Source: G965276675 sp965276675 (GTDB lineage: Bacteria; Acidobacteriota; Terriglobia; Terriglobales; Acidobacteriaceae). Taken from it: a stretch of 64,000 nt of DNA. The notes under the pieces were generated by a model. That model saw only the letters and a list, made by a program, of their open reading frames with translations. It ran no database searches and had not been told where the DNA came from. Where the stretch lies: positions 1,054,001 to 1,118,000 of the forward strand of contig OZ255624.1 in the NCBI GenBank assembly GCA_965276675.1, given 5' to 3'. Below, one piece after another: positions 1-7,191 of the stretch. A program made the position numbers and the translations under genes. Positions within the stretch are counted from its first letter, which is position 1. Each line of letters begins with the position of its first letter.

Positions 1-209
1 CGCTGCGCGCCCTGAATGTGCAACCAGTGGAGACGGTGGGTGTTCCGTTTGACCCGCGGGTGCATGAGGCGCTCGGGAGCGAAGAGCGCACCAACGTGCC
101 GGATCATCAGGTGATCGATGAGGTCCGGCGTGGATATCGCATCAAAGACAGGCTGCTGCGTCCGGCGCTCGTCCGCGTCGCCAGCAATTCACGACAGAAA
201 GAAGCATGA
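1..209 (+). CDS. grpE: GrpE nucleotide exchange factor, C-terminal part (5' end outside window)
   Basis: The reading frame is open from the left edge (first full codon at base 3) and encodes about 68 residues. They resemble the C-terminal beta domain of GrpE: a run FDPRVHEAL, then VIDEVRRGYRIKDRLLRPA and a final VRVA. GrpE releases ADP from DnaK in the cytoplasm so that folding cycles can continue. The stop codon overlaps the dnaJ start (ATGA, bases 206-209), so the two are translationally coupled as in many heat-shock operons. The upstream part, and any hrcA or dnaK, lie outside the window. The family call is firm because of the C-terminal signature and the dnaJ neighbour. Confidence 0.9.
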   Translation, partial: LRALNVQPVETVGVPFDPRVHEALGSEERTNVPDHQVIDEVRRGYRIKDRLLRPALVRVASNSRQKEA

Positions 210-1345
210 GTCCAACAGCTAACGTGACCAAACTCGACTACTACGAGGTGCTTGGCGTTACACGTGAGTGTGGCGACCAGGAGATCAAGACAGCCTATCG
301 CCGGTTGGCGATGCAGTATCACCCTGACCGCAATCCGGATAACCCGGAGGCGGAAGACAAATTCAAGCAGGCGAGCGAAGCCTACCAGGTGCTTTCGGAT
401 CCGCAGAAGCGTGCCGGCTATGATCGTTACGGTCATGCCAGTGTGAGCGGCAATGGTGGCGGCTTCGAAGGTGGTTTTCCGCAGGGCGTTGACCTGGGCG
501 ATATCTTCGGCGATTTCTTCGGCGAGATGTTCAACATGGGCGGCGGTGGGCGCGGGAAGGCATCGCGCGCGCAGCGTGGGCGGGACATTCGCTACGACCT
601 GATGCTGGAGTTTGAAGAGGCGGTCTTCGGCAAGGAGACATCTGTCAGCATTCGCCGCATGGAGGTCTGCTCCGACTGCAAGGGCTCTGGCGGCGCGCAA
701 GGGAAGGGGCCGACCACATGCCCGCAGTGCGGCGGGCGTGGGCAGGTGCGTTTCCAGCAGGGCTTCTTCTCGATCGCACGCACTTGCGCTACGTGCGGTG
801 GCACCGGCTCGGTAGTTGCAGAGCCTTGCCCGGCCTGCGAAGGGGATGGGCGGACGGAGCGCGAACATACCATCAGCGTGAAGATCCCGGCGGGTGTCGA
901 AGATGGCACACGGATTCGCTACCAGGGAGAGGGCGATGCTGGCCGCTTCGGCGGACCCTCGGGCGACCTTTATGTGGTCCTAGCGGTCAAGCCGCATGCC
1001 TTCTTCGAACGCGAGGGCAATGACCTGCACTACGTAGTGATGATCTCCTTCCCGCAAGCGGCTCTGGGAGACGAGATCAATATCGCGACGCTCGAAGGTG
1101 ACATGCAGCTCAAGGTCCCCGAAGGTACGCAGAGCGGCAAGGAGTTCCGGCTGCGCGGCAAGGGCGTCCCCTACCTAAACGAGCACGGGCGCGGCGACCT
1201 GATCGTGCAGGTAGTGGTGGAGACACCGAAGAAGTTGACCAAGACGCAGCGGGAGTTTATCCGTCAGCTAGGCGACACTCTCGAAACGGAGAACCGCGCG
1301 ACTTCGCGGAGCCTGCTCGAAAAGATGAAGGGCTTCTTCAGCTAG
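206..1345 (+). CDS. dnaJ: Chaperone DnaJ (Hsp40)
   Basis: This 379-residue type I J-protein stimulates the DnaK ATPase and hands over unfolded clients in the cytoplasm. All family domains are present. The J domain (about 10-75) carries the HPD motif at 39-41. A Gly/Phe-rich linker follows (about 84-120). Four zinc-binding repeats of the CxxCxGxG type (CSDCKGSG, CPQCGGRG, CATCGGTG, CPACEGDG) lie at about 155-210, then the C-terminal substrate-binding beta domains. Length is normal for the family. The ATG overlaps the grpE stop by four bases. A hairpin with a T tract follows at 1374-1410. Nothing unusual was seen. Confidence 0.97.
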   Translation: MSPTANVTKLDYYEVLGVTRECGDQEIKTAYRRLAMQYHPDRNPDNPEAEDKFKQASEAYQVLSDPQKRAGYDRYGHASVSGNGGGFEGGFPQGVDLGDIFGDFFGEMFNMGGGGRGKASRAQRGRDIRYDLMLEFEEAVFGKETSVSIRRMEVCSDCKGSGGAQGKGPTTCPQCGGRGQVRFQQGFFSIARTCATCGGTGSVVAEPCPACEGDGRTEREHTISVKIPAGVEDGTRIRYQGEGDAGRFGGPSGDLYVVLAVKPHAFFEREGNDLHYVVMISFPQAALGDEINIATLEGDMQLKVPEGTQSGKEFRLRGKGVPYLNEHGRGDLIVQVVVETPKKLTKTQREFIRQLGDTLETENRATSRSLLEKMKGFFS

Positions 1346-1373
1346 CTGGTTTTACGTTGCAGGTTGCACGATG

Positions 1374-1410
1374 CGCCGCGGGTGAAAAGCTAGCGGCGTT
1401 TCCGTTTTTT
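1374..1410 (+). terminator. Intrinsic terminator after dnaJ
   Basis: Six-base arms (CGCCGC at 1374-1379, GCGGCG at 1393-1398) enclose a 13-base loop and are followed by a T-rich tract ending in six Ts (1399-1410). It lies just past the dnaJ stop and before the convergent rsmE stop. Confidence 0.65.
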
Positions 1411-1417
1411 GCTGGAG

Positions 1418-2158
1418 CTATCCGTTCAGAACGGAGCCCACGATAGCCAGTGCTGCGATGGCGGCAGTCTCCGCCCGCAAAATGCGAGGCCCGAGACTGA
1501 CAGCGATCCATCCCTCTGTCCGAAAGAGCGAGAGCTCCTCTTCGGTCCATCCCCCTTCGGGTCCTACCGCGACCGAGCAGATGCCGGTTGCCAGCGCCGA
1601 GCCGTGTTCTTCGAGCGCCGAGGCTAGGGTGGTTTGTTTTTCATTTTCGGCGAGGAGCAGCTTCACGGTAGTCTCAGCAGCGTTCGCAAGGGACGCGAGT
1701 GCTGCCTTGAGCGGAAGTGGATCGAGCACCTCGGGAATTTTCGAGCGGCGCGATTGCTTCGCGGCTTCCAGGGCAATGCGTCTCCATCGCTCGATGCGTT
1801 TCCCGGCTGCTTGCGTCAGATGCTTTTCCGTCCGACGTGCCACGACGGGGATGATCGTTCCGACGCCGAGCTCGGTCGCTTTTTCGAGGGCCCACTCCAT
1901 CCGGTCGAATTTGAAGATGCTCAGCAGCAGCGTGACGGGAAGCGCGGCATCGGCCTCGAGCTCGGCGAGCAGATCGAAGGTGACAAAGTCCTCACCGATC
2001 GCCGAGATTGCGGCGCGCCACACAGTCTCCCCGGCCACCACGTCGAACTCCATGCCGACCTGCGCGCGCAGAACGCGCGTCAAGTGATTGGCCTGCTCGT
2101 TCCGGAGGAAGGCGGTCCCTTCTTTCCACTCATCAGCGATCCAGCGGCGTCGCGTCAT
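1418..2158 (-). CDS. rsmE: 16S rRNA (uracil-1498-N3)-methyltransferase RsmE
   Basis: This 246-residue protein matches RsmE, a SPOUT-class enzyme that methylates U1498 of 16S rRNA using S-adenosylmethionine. The N-terminal PUA-like part contains NEQANHLTRVLR, a typical RsmE signature. The C-terminal trefoil-knot part contains VGPEGGW and LGPRILRAETAAIAAL, which form the cofactor pocket. Length is normal. It converges on dnaJ and is transcribed alone. The family assignment is secure; activity is inferred from intact motifs. Confidence 0.93.
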   Translation of the reverse strand: MTRRRWIADEWKEGTAFLRNEQANHLTRVLRAQVGMEFDVVAGETVWRAAISAIGEDFVTFDLLAELEADAALPVTLLLSIFKFDRMEWALEKATELGVGTIIPVVARRTEKHLTQAAGKRIERWRRIALEAAKQSRRSKIPEVLDPLPLKAALASLANAAETTVKLLLAENEKQTTLASALEEHGSALATGICSVAVGPEGGWTEEELSLFRTEGWIAVSLGPRILRAETAAIAALAIVGSVLNG

Positions 2159-2245
2159 CAGGATTCACTCTAACGCGTGGCTTGGGGAACTGCAGCTGGG
2201 CGTCCGGTGCATGCGTGCGGTTTGCGAATGGAGAAGGGGCACAGC

Positions 2246-2283
2246 CAAAAACACTTCGGGGGATGCTTGCCTGCATCCCCCGA
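2246..2283 (-). terminator. Strong intrinsic terminator of the 27-codon gene
   Basis: A perfect 11-base inverted repeat (2256-2266 with 2273-2283) has a six-base loop. Read on the minus strand, the hairpin is followed within a few bases by a run of five Ts (plus-strand As at 2247-2251). It sits 23 bases after the stop of the tiny gene at 2306-2389, whose transcript it should end. Confidence 0.8.
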
Positions 2284-2305
2284 TCGTGGTGCGTTGTGAG
2301 TGTAC

Positions 2306-2389
2306 TTACTTCTTTTTGGTTGTTGCTTTTTTGGTGGCCGCCTTTTTGGTGGCCGTCTTCTTGGCTGCTGCCTTCTTCGTGGTTGCCAT
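2306..2389 (-). CDS. 27-residue Lys/Ala/Thr-rich histone-H1-tail-like peptide
   Basis: The reverse strand encodes a 27-residue peptide made only of Met, Ala, Thr and Lys: MATTKKAAAKKTATKK, then AATKKATTKKK. It repeats a KK pair every four to six residues, like the tails of histone H1 and of bacterial AAKK-repeat nucleoid proteins. It has its own promoter (TTGACA, 17-base spacer, TATACA at 2437-2465), a Shine-Dalgarno AAGGGAG about nine bases before the ATG, and a strong terminator at 2246-2283. These three together make it a real small gene. A role in nucleoid or nucleic-acid binding is inferred from composition alone; no catalytic motif can exist at this size. Confidence 0.75.
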   Translation of the reverse strand: MATTKKAAAKKTATKKAATKKATTKKK

Positions 2390-2436
2390 GGTTGCTATTC
2401 TCCCTTGACTGCAACACTCTGCTTGCAGTTAACGAA

Positions 2437-2465
2437 TGTATAGAAGTCTGAAAAAACAGTGTCAA
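2437..2465 (-). promoter_or_regulatory. Sigma-70-type promoter of the 27-codon gene
   Basis: On the minus strand a perfect -35 box TTGACA (2460-2465) is separated by exactly 17 bases from TATACA (2437-2442). The predicted transcription start is near 2430, giving a leader of about 40 bases before the ATG at 2389. Confidence 0.7.
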
Positions 2466-2531
2466 GAAAAAAATCGAGTTTGAGCGCTCTTCTTGCTACG
2501 AAGAATCGCAGCGATCACGGCTTTGTAAAAT

Positions 2532-3344
2532 TTATTGCAGTGAACCGAGTGCGTGATGAGAGAGATGCGCGACATAGTAGAGCGCGAGTCCGCTGAGCGA
2601 GTCCTGCCACGCATGCGCGATCATTCCCGGACGCAGGCCGCCGCGCAGATGCGCCAGCACACCGAAGAGCATGCCGTAAACGCCGATTAACAGCATGCCC
2701 GCTAATCCTTGATAGCCGTGTGCCGCACCGAAGAATAGAGCGGAACAAACGATCCCTGCCCACACACGGCGGGTGAATGCGGTGAACTGCTGTTGCAGAT
2801 ATCCGCGGAAGACGAGCTCCTCACAGATGCCGGCTGTGATGCTGAGTCCGATCCAGAGAGCTAACTCGAAAGGTGTAGAGGGAGCGAGCTTCGCGACGGC
2901 TCGTTGGATGTTCTCGGGATTGAGCCCCACCGATTTCAATAGAAGCGCAGTGCCTGCGAGCACGAACAATGCCGTGAACCAGAAGAGCAGCGCGACGCCC
3001 GCATCCCGAAAACAAGCCCGCGCTCCGTCACGGCGCACGCCTAATAAGCGTCGCAGTGGCGTCTTGCGCAGAACCAAGCCCCAGTAGACGAGACCGACAA
3101 GGATCCATTCCCAGACCAGGGTAACGGCGTAGCTGAGGACGTGTGAGTTCTTGCCGCCGTGATGGATGCCGTGAGTGGGATGGATGCCATGAGTGGCGAC
3201 GACATTCGTCAGTGAGGTCCCGAGCAGCAGAAGAAGGATGAGCACTGTGTGCCAGGGCGGCGCAACCGGACGCAACGCGCCTTCTGGTGAAAGCGCCTCC
3301 GTGCCGATGTGGGCGCCAATGCCCGGTGGTATTTCTGTATCCAT
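2532..3344 (-). CDS. CPBP-family intramembrane metalloprotease (CAAX protease-like)
   Basis: This 270-residue membrane protein has several hydrophobic segments and the three motifs of the CPBP/Abi family. The first is the glutamate-pair motif EELVFRGYLQ (about 175-184). The second is a motif ending in His, FFGAAH. The third is HAW near the C-terminus (about 244). In characterised relatives the Glu and His residues form the active site inside the membrane. Substrates vary from prenylated proteins to peptides and cannot be deduced here. It stands alone between the tiny Lys-rich gene and the divergent thiolase. A histidine-rich stretch (HGIHPTHGIHH) lies in a loop near residue 55. Confidence 0.85.
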   Translation of the reverse strand: MDTEIPPGIGAHIGTEALSPEGALRPVAPPWHTVLILLLLLGTSLTNVVATHGIHPTHGIHHGGKNSHVLSYAVTLVWEWILVGLVYWGLVLRKTPLRRLLGVRRDGARACFRDAGVALLFWFTALFVLAGTALLLKSVGLNPENIQRAVAKLAPSTPFELALWIGLSITAGICEELVFRGYLQQQFTAFTRRVWAGIVCSALFFGAAHGYQGLAGMLLIGVYGMLFGVLAHLRGGLRPGMIAHAWQDSLSGLALYYVAHLSHHALGSLQ

Positions 3345-3469
3345 GTGAATCCGCTCGACGGTTACTGCACGATTGCCGGGGGTTGAGCCTCCCTGCTATC
3401 TTCACACGTTGGCCTGCGGTTGTCGGAGCGTTCTGGGAGCGTGCACCTGACGTGAGGAGAGTTTCTGTT

Positions 3470-4657
3470 ATGGAAGACGTCGTCATCGTATCCGCGGTGC
3501 GGACACCCGTCGGTAAGTTTCAAGGTGCGCTCGCCGGGCTTTCGGCCATTGAACTCGGCTCCATGGTGGTACGGGAGGCGGTCAAGCGTGCGGGTCTGGA
3601 TCCGGCGCTGGTCGACGAGTGCATCATGGGCAACGTGGTCTCGGCTGGCCTGGGACAGAATCCAGCGCGGCAGGCAGCGCTCGGCGGAGGCCTGCCGCCT
3701 GAGGTGAGCGCGATGACCATCAACAAGGTTTGCGGATCGGGATTGAAAGCAGTGAGCCTGGCGGCGCAGGCGGTGCAGACGGGCAACGCCGAAATTGTGG
3801 TCGCGGGCGGTATGGAGTCGATGTCGAATGCGCCGTACCTGCTGCCGCAGGGACGAAACGGTTTTCGCATGGGCAACGCGACGGTGGTCGACTCCATGAT
3901 CAACGATGGCCTGTGGGATGTCTTCAACGATTACCACATGGGCATGACGGGCGAGAACGTCGCAGAGAAGCACGGAATCACGCGCGAGGAGCAGGACGTC
4001 TACGCGCTCAACTCACATCGCAAAGCGGCCGCAGCGCAGAAGGCGGGCTACTTCGCCGCGGAGATGCTGCCGGTCGAGGTCCCGGCAAAGAAGAAGGGAC
4101 AGCCGCCGATTTTTCTAGATCGCGATGAGAGTGTGCGTGAGGATGCATCGATCGAGGCGCTCCGTGCACTCAAGCCGGCCTTCAAGAAAGATGGGACGGT
4201 GACGGCAGGGAATGCTCCGGGGGTGAACGACGGAGGGGCGGCGGTGGTGGTGATGTCCGCGCGCAAGGCGAAGGAGCTGGGACTGGAGCCGATGGTGCAC
4301 GTTCGGGCGCAGGCGACCAGCGGCATCGATCCGAAGTGGGTGATGCTGGCGCCGGTGATCAGCACGCAGCGGGTGCTGGCGAAGGCGGGCTGGACCAAAG
4401 AGGAAGTGGACCTCTATGAGCTGAACGAGGCCTTTGCGGTGCAGGCGATTGGGGTGCTGAAAGAGCTTGGGCTCGGCCACGAAAACGTCAACGTGAACGG
4501 CGGGTCGGTGGCGATTGGACATCCGATTGGTGCAAGTGGCGCGCGCGTGCTGACGACGCTGATCTATGCGATGATGCGTCGCGATGCGAAGAAAGGTGTG
4601 GCCGCGCTGTGCCTGGGCGGGGGAAATTCCGTTGCTATGGCGGTGGAGCGGGAGTAG
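3470..4657 (+). CDS. atoB: Acetyl-CoA acetyltransferase (thiolase)
   Basis: This 395-residue protein belongs to the thiolase family, which joins two acetyl-CoA to acetoacetyl-CoA or runs the reverse cleavage. Catalytic residues are all visible: the nucleophile Cys88 in NKVCGSGLKA, His351 in GHPIGASGAR and Cys381 in LCLGGGNS, spaced as in the Zoogloea enzyme. The ATG at 3470 is chosen because GAGGAG-like bases precede it by about ten bases and the protein then begins MEDVVIVSAVRTPVGKF, a standard family start. An upstream in-frame extension has no family similarity. The last 99 bases recur in degraded form at 5612-5696, downstream of the next gene. Direction of the reaction in the cell is not known. 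Confidence 0.93.
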   Translation: MEDVVIVSAVRTPVGKFQGALAGLSAIELGSMVVREAVKRAGLDPALVDECIMGNVVSAGLGQNPARQAALGGGLPPEVSAMTINKVCGSGLKAVSLAAQAVQTGNAEIVVAGGMESMSNAPYLLPQGRNGFRMGNATVVDSMINDGLWDVFNDYHMGMTGENVAEKHGITREEQDVYALNSHRKAAAAQKAGYFAAEMLPVEVPAKKKGQPPIFLDRDESVREDASIEALRALKPAFKKDGTVTAGNAPGVNDGGAAVVVMSARKAKELGLEPMVHVRAQATSGIDPKWVMLAPVISTQRVLAKAGWTKEEVDLYELNEAFAVQAIGVLKELGLGHENVNVNGGSVAIGHPIGASGARVLTTLIYAMMRRDAKKGVAALCLGGGNSVAMAVERE

Positions 4658-4685
4658 TGCATCAGAATCGGTGGTAGGAGCTTGC

Positions 4686-5597
4686 ATGAGGATCTTGATT
4701 GCTGGTGCGACTGGCGCTATTGGTCAGGCACTGGTGCGCCATCTCAACGCTGACGGCGCAACCGTCATCGGCATGGTGCGGTCGTCCGAGGCGATCGATG
4801 CGCTCTCTGCAGCGGGTGCGGAGGCGATCGTCGCTGACGCGCTCGACACCAATGCCGTGAAGGACGCGCTGCTGCGGGTTCGTCCGGACGTTGTGATCAA
4901 CGAACTCACGGCTCTGCCAAAGCGATATACGTCGCAGGAGATGCAAGCAGCGTCGGCGCATGACCGGGAGGTGCGGCTCCGTGGAAATGCAAATCTTCTG
5001 GCCGGTATGCAGACGGCGGGCATTCGCCGGTACATCCTGCAATCGTCTGCATTCTGGTATGAACCCGGTCCGGGTCTCGCGCAGGAAGATTCGCAGTTTG
5101 CCTTCGAGGCCTCACCGGGGATCGCCGCAGGCACACGCACCTATGCGGAGCTAGAGTCGATTGCCTTCAGCAATGCGCAACTGGAAGTTGTCGCTCTGCG
5201 CTATGGGTTTTTCTACGGGCTCGGTACCTGGTATACCCGGGAAGGCGATATAGGCGATCAGGTTCGGCAACGTCAGATACCCGTCATTGGCGAAGGTCGC
5301 GGAGTTTCGAGCTTTGTGCATGTAGACGATGCCGCCGCGGCCACCGTCTCTGCGCTCGGTTGTACTCCGGGTGTTTACAACATCGTGGATGACGATCCTT
5401 CTGAGCAACGCACCTGGCTGCCCGCGTTTGCGCGCTACGCTGGAGCGACCGAGCCGCCGCGCGTGACGGAAGAGCAGGCTGTGCAGTCCGCAGGCGCGGA
5501 TAGCGTCTACTACGCGACGCGGCTGCGCGGTGCTGCCAACGGCAAGGCCAAACGCGAGTTGACTTTCCGCCCACGCCCGCTCGAGTGGCTGGCCTGA
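4686..5597 (+). CDS. NAD(P)-dependent epimerase/dehydratase-like SDR protein
   Basis: The 303-residue product starts MRILIAGATGAIGQALV, a Rossmann fold with the GxxGxxG dinucleotide motif at residues 7-13. It continues like extended or atypical short-chain dehydrogenases (VINELTALP, VHVDDAAAAT, YNIVDDDPSEQ). The expected active-site YxxxK appears as YAELE, so the usual catalytic Lys is replaced by Glu; catalysis may differ or be lost. The start is supported by GTAGGAG six bases upstream. The gene is flanked by two copies of the thiolase 3' end (4559-4657 intact, 5612-5696 decayed), which suggests it was inserted or carried by a local duplication. The substrate is unknown. Confidence 0.8.
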   Translation: MRILIAGATGAIGQALVRHLNADGATVIGMVRSSEAIDALSAAGAEAIVADALDTNAVKDALLRVRPDVVINELTALPKRYTSQEMQAASAHDREVRLRGNANLLAGMQTAGIRRYILQSSAFWYEPGPGLAQEDSQFAFEASPGIAAGTRTYAELESIAFSNAQLEVVALRYGFFYGLGTWYTREGDIGDQVRQRQIPVIGEGRGVSSFVHVDDAAAATVSALGCTPGVYNIVDDDPSEQRTWLPAFARYAGATEPPRVTEEQAVQSAGADSVYYATRLRGAANGKAKRELTFRPRPLEWLA

Positions 5598-5611
5598 TTC
5601 GCAGGGAGCGG

Positions 5612-5696
5612 CTGATCTACGCGATGATGTGCCGCGATGCGAAGAAGGCGTAGCGCCGTTGTGTCTGGAGGTGGGAACTCCGTGGAGGTGAGGTAG
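5612..5696 (+). pseudogene. Decayed duplicate of the thiolase 3' end
   Basis: These 85 bases align with the last 99 bases of the thiolase gene (4559-4657). Shared blocks include CTGATCTA-GCGATGATG, CGCGATGCGAAGAA and a CTGG-GG-GGGAA-TCCG stretch, ending in GTAG. Small deletions break the frame, so it cannot be translated as thiolase. It lies between the SDR gene and the methyltransferase gene. It is a relic of a duplication that also bracketed the SDR gene. Confidence 0.75.
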
Positions 5697-5698
5697 GG

Positions 5699-6469
5699 AT
5701 GGGTGACGAAAGATCGCCTTCGGAGCGATTCACCGGACGAGTGGAGAGTTATCGGCGCTTCCGGCCGCGTTACCCGATGGAGCTGGTGACCCTGCTCAAA
5801 GCCCGGTGTGGACTGACGGCAAGTTCGACGATTGCCGACATTGGGGCAGGCACAGGGCTGCTGGCCGAGATCTTCCTGAAGCATGGCAACCCCGTTATCG
5901 CCGTCGAACCCAATGCTGAGATGCGGCGCGCCTGTGCGGAATTGGAGCGCAAATACCCGAAGCTGAAGTGCGTGAACGGAAGAGCGGAGAGCCTGCCATT
6001 GGCGGACGGGGCTGTCGATTGCGTCACCATCGGTCAGGCGCTGCATTGGTTCGATCGCGAGCGAGCGCGGACGGAGTTTGCACGCATCCTGCGACCGGGT
6101 GGATACGCTGTGATTGTCTTCAACGAGCGCCGGATGAGTGGCGATCCATTTCACGAAGGTTATGAGAGCCTTCTGCTGGAGTTTGGGGTTGATTACACGA
6201 CGGTGCAGCGCCAGCATGTAACTGCCGACGTGATCCGCGCGTTCTTCTCACCGTGCGCCGTTCATCGTGCTGTCTTACCGAATGAGCAGTTGCTCGACCT
6301 GCCGGCACTTCGGGGACGCATCGTGTCGTCGTCTTACATGCCGCAACCCGGGCAAAGGCGATACTCGGAGATGATGACAGCAATTGAAGAGCTCTTTGAC
6401 GCACATGCGGTGAATGGGCGGGTTCGGCTCGACTGTCCGTGCGGCGTCAGCTTCGGCCACCTATGCTGA
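5699..6469 (+). CDS. Class I SAM-dependent methyltransferase
   Basis: This 256-residue protein has the class I methyltransferase core. Motif I is IADIGAGTGLLAEIF (about 45-59), followed by AVEPNAEMRRAC for the cofactor ribose, AESLPLADGAVDCVTIGQA and the LRPGGY strand near 128-133. It resembles the broad Methyltransf_11 group, in which substrates are usually small molecules. The N-terminal FTGRVESYRRFRPRYP is common in this subgroup. The ATG directly follows the thiolase relic (three bases). Substrate and pathway cannot be stated; a shared transcript with the upstream SDR gene is possible. Confidence 0.85.
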   Translation: MGDERSPSERFTGRVESYRRFRPRYPMELVTLLKARCGLTASSTIADIGAGTGLLAEIFLKHGNPVIAVEPNAEMRRACAELERKYPKLKCVNGRAESLPLADGAVDCVTIGQALHWFDRERARTEFARILRPGGYAVIVFNERRMSGDPFHEGYESLLLEFGVDYTTVQRQHVTADVIRAFFSPCAVHRAVLPNEQLLDLPALRGRIVSSSYMPQPGQRRYSEMMTAIEELFDAHAVNGRVRLDCPCGVSFGHLC

Positions 6470-6679
6470 TGCAGCGTTCATGCGAGCTTGATGTCTCTTT
6501 CGTTGGTGTTCGCGCGTGGACTGAATTAAGCTAAGCCCGTACCTCGGTGGTCTCTGCCGTTCCGATGAAGAGACCCTACCCACGTTCTCCATCTCGCAGG
6601 GAACATGGACGGAGGAGCGCGAGCACACACCCGTGGTGTGCTTAATCTCTGGCCGCCACTCTCGAGGAGCCCACATCGT

Positions 6680-7024
6680 ATGAGCCGTGATAAGAAAATC
6701 GATTACGTCGAGTTTCATTCGACCGATCTTGCAGCTACCAAGCATTTTTATAGCCGGGTCTTCGGGTGGAAATTCGTGGACTACGGCCCTGATTACACCA
6801 GCTTTGACGATGGCCGGATTGCAGGAGGATTCAGAAAAGGACAGGGCTCTCCTGGAGCGGGACCGCTGGTCGTAATCTTCGTAGATGATCTCCAAGCAAC
6901 GGAGAGCCTTGTCAAAGAGACTGGTGGAAAGATCACAAAGGAGATCTTCTCGTTTCCCGGCGGATCACGCTTTGAATTCACCGATCCGACTGGAAATAAA
7001 CTCGCTGCATGGCATGAGGGTTAA
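6680..7024 (+). CDS. VOC-superfamily (glyoxalase/bleomycin-resistance fold) protein
   Basis: The 114-residue product is a single VOC module: KIDYVEFHSTDLAATKHFY at the start and FEFTDPTGNKLAAWH at the end match the paired beta-alpha-beta units of the glyoxalase fold. Potential metal ligands (His near 13, Glu near 98) fit the family pattern, but which are used is uncertain. The start at 6680 is preceded by GAGGAG at a suitable distance; an upstream in-frame Met gives an unrelated N-terminus. VOC proteins include isomerases, dioxygenases and drug-binding proteins, so no specific reaction is claimed. It appears to be transcribed alone. Confidence 0.82.
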   Translation: MSRDKKIDYVEFHSTDLAATKHFYSRVFGWKFVDYGPDYTSFDDGRIAGGFRKGQGSPGAGPLVVIFVDDLQATESLVKETGGKITKEIFSFPGGSRFEFTDPTGNKLAAWHEG

Positions 7025-7191
7025 TCACAGGAATGGGAAGCACTCAACCCGAGTGCTCCCGGCTTCGACGAGTGTTTAGACCTGACTTCTCGTGTCACAA
7101 CCGGCACTTTGGCTCGTTCTTAGTAATGAATGCGTTGGCGATATCAATTGCTTGTGCATAGCGTTATTGGAGTAGTGCCGTCTCATAAAGT

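Noticed and set aside
107..868. 253-codon frame antisense to dnaJ
   Set aside because: Shadow of the dnaJ codons; Arg/Ala/Leu-rich with no family features.
2133..2465. 110-codon minus-strand frame over the Lys-rich gene
   Set aside because: It is a shifted reading of the same DNA (repeats of GHQKGGHQK type) and lacks a ribosome site. The 27-codon frame has promoter, Shine-Dalgarno and terminator in register.
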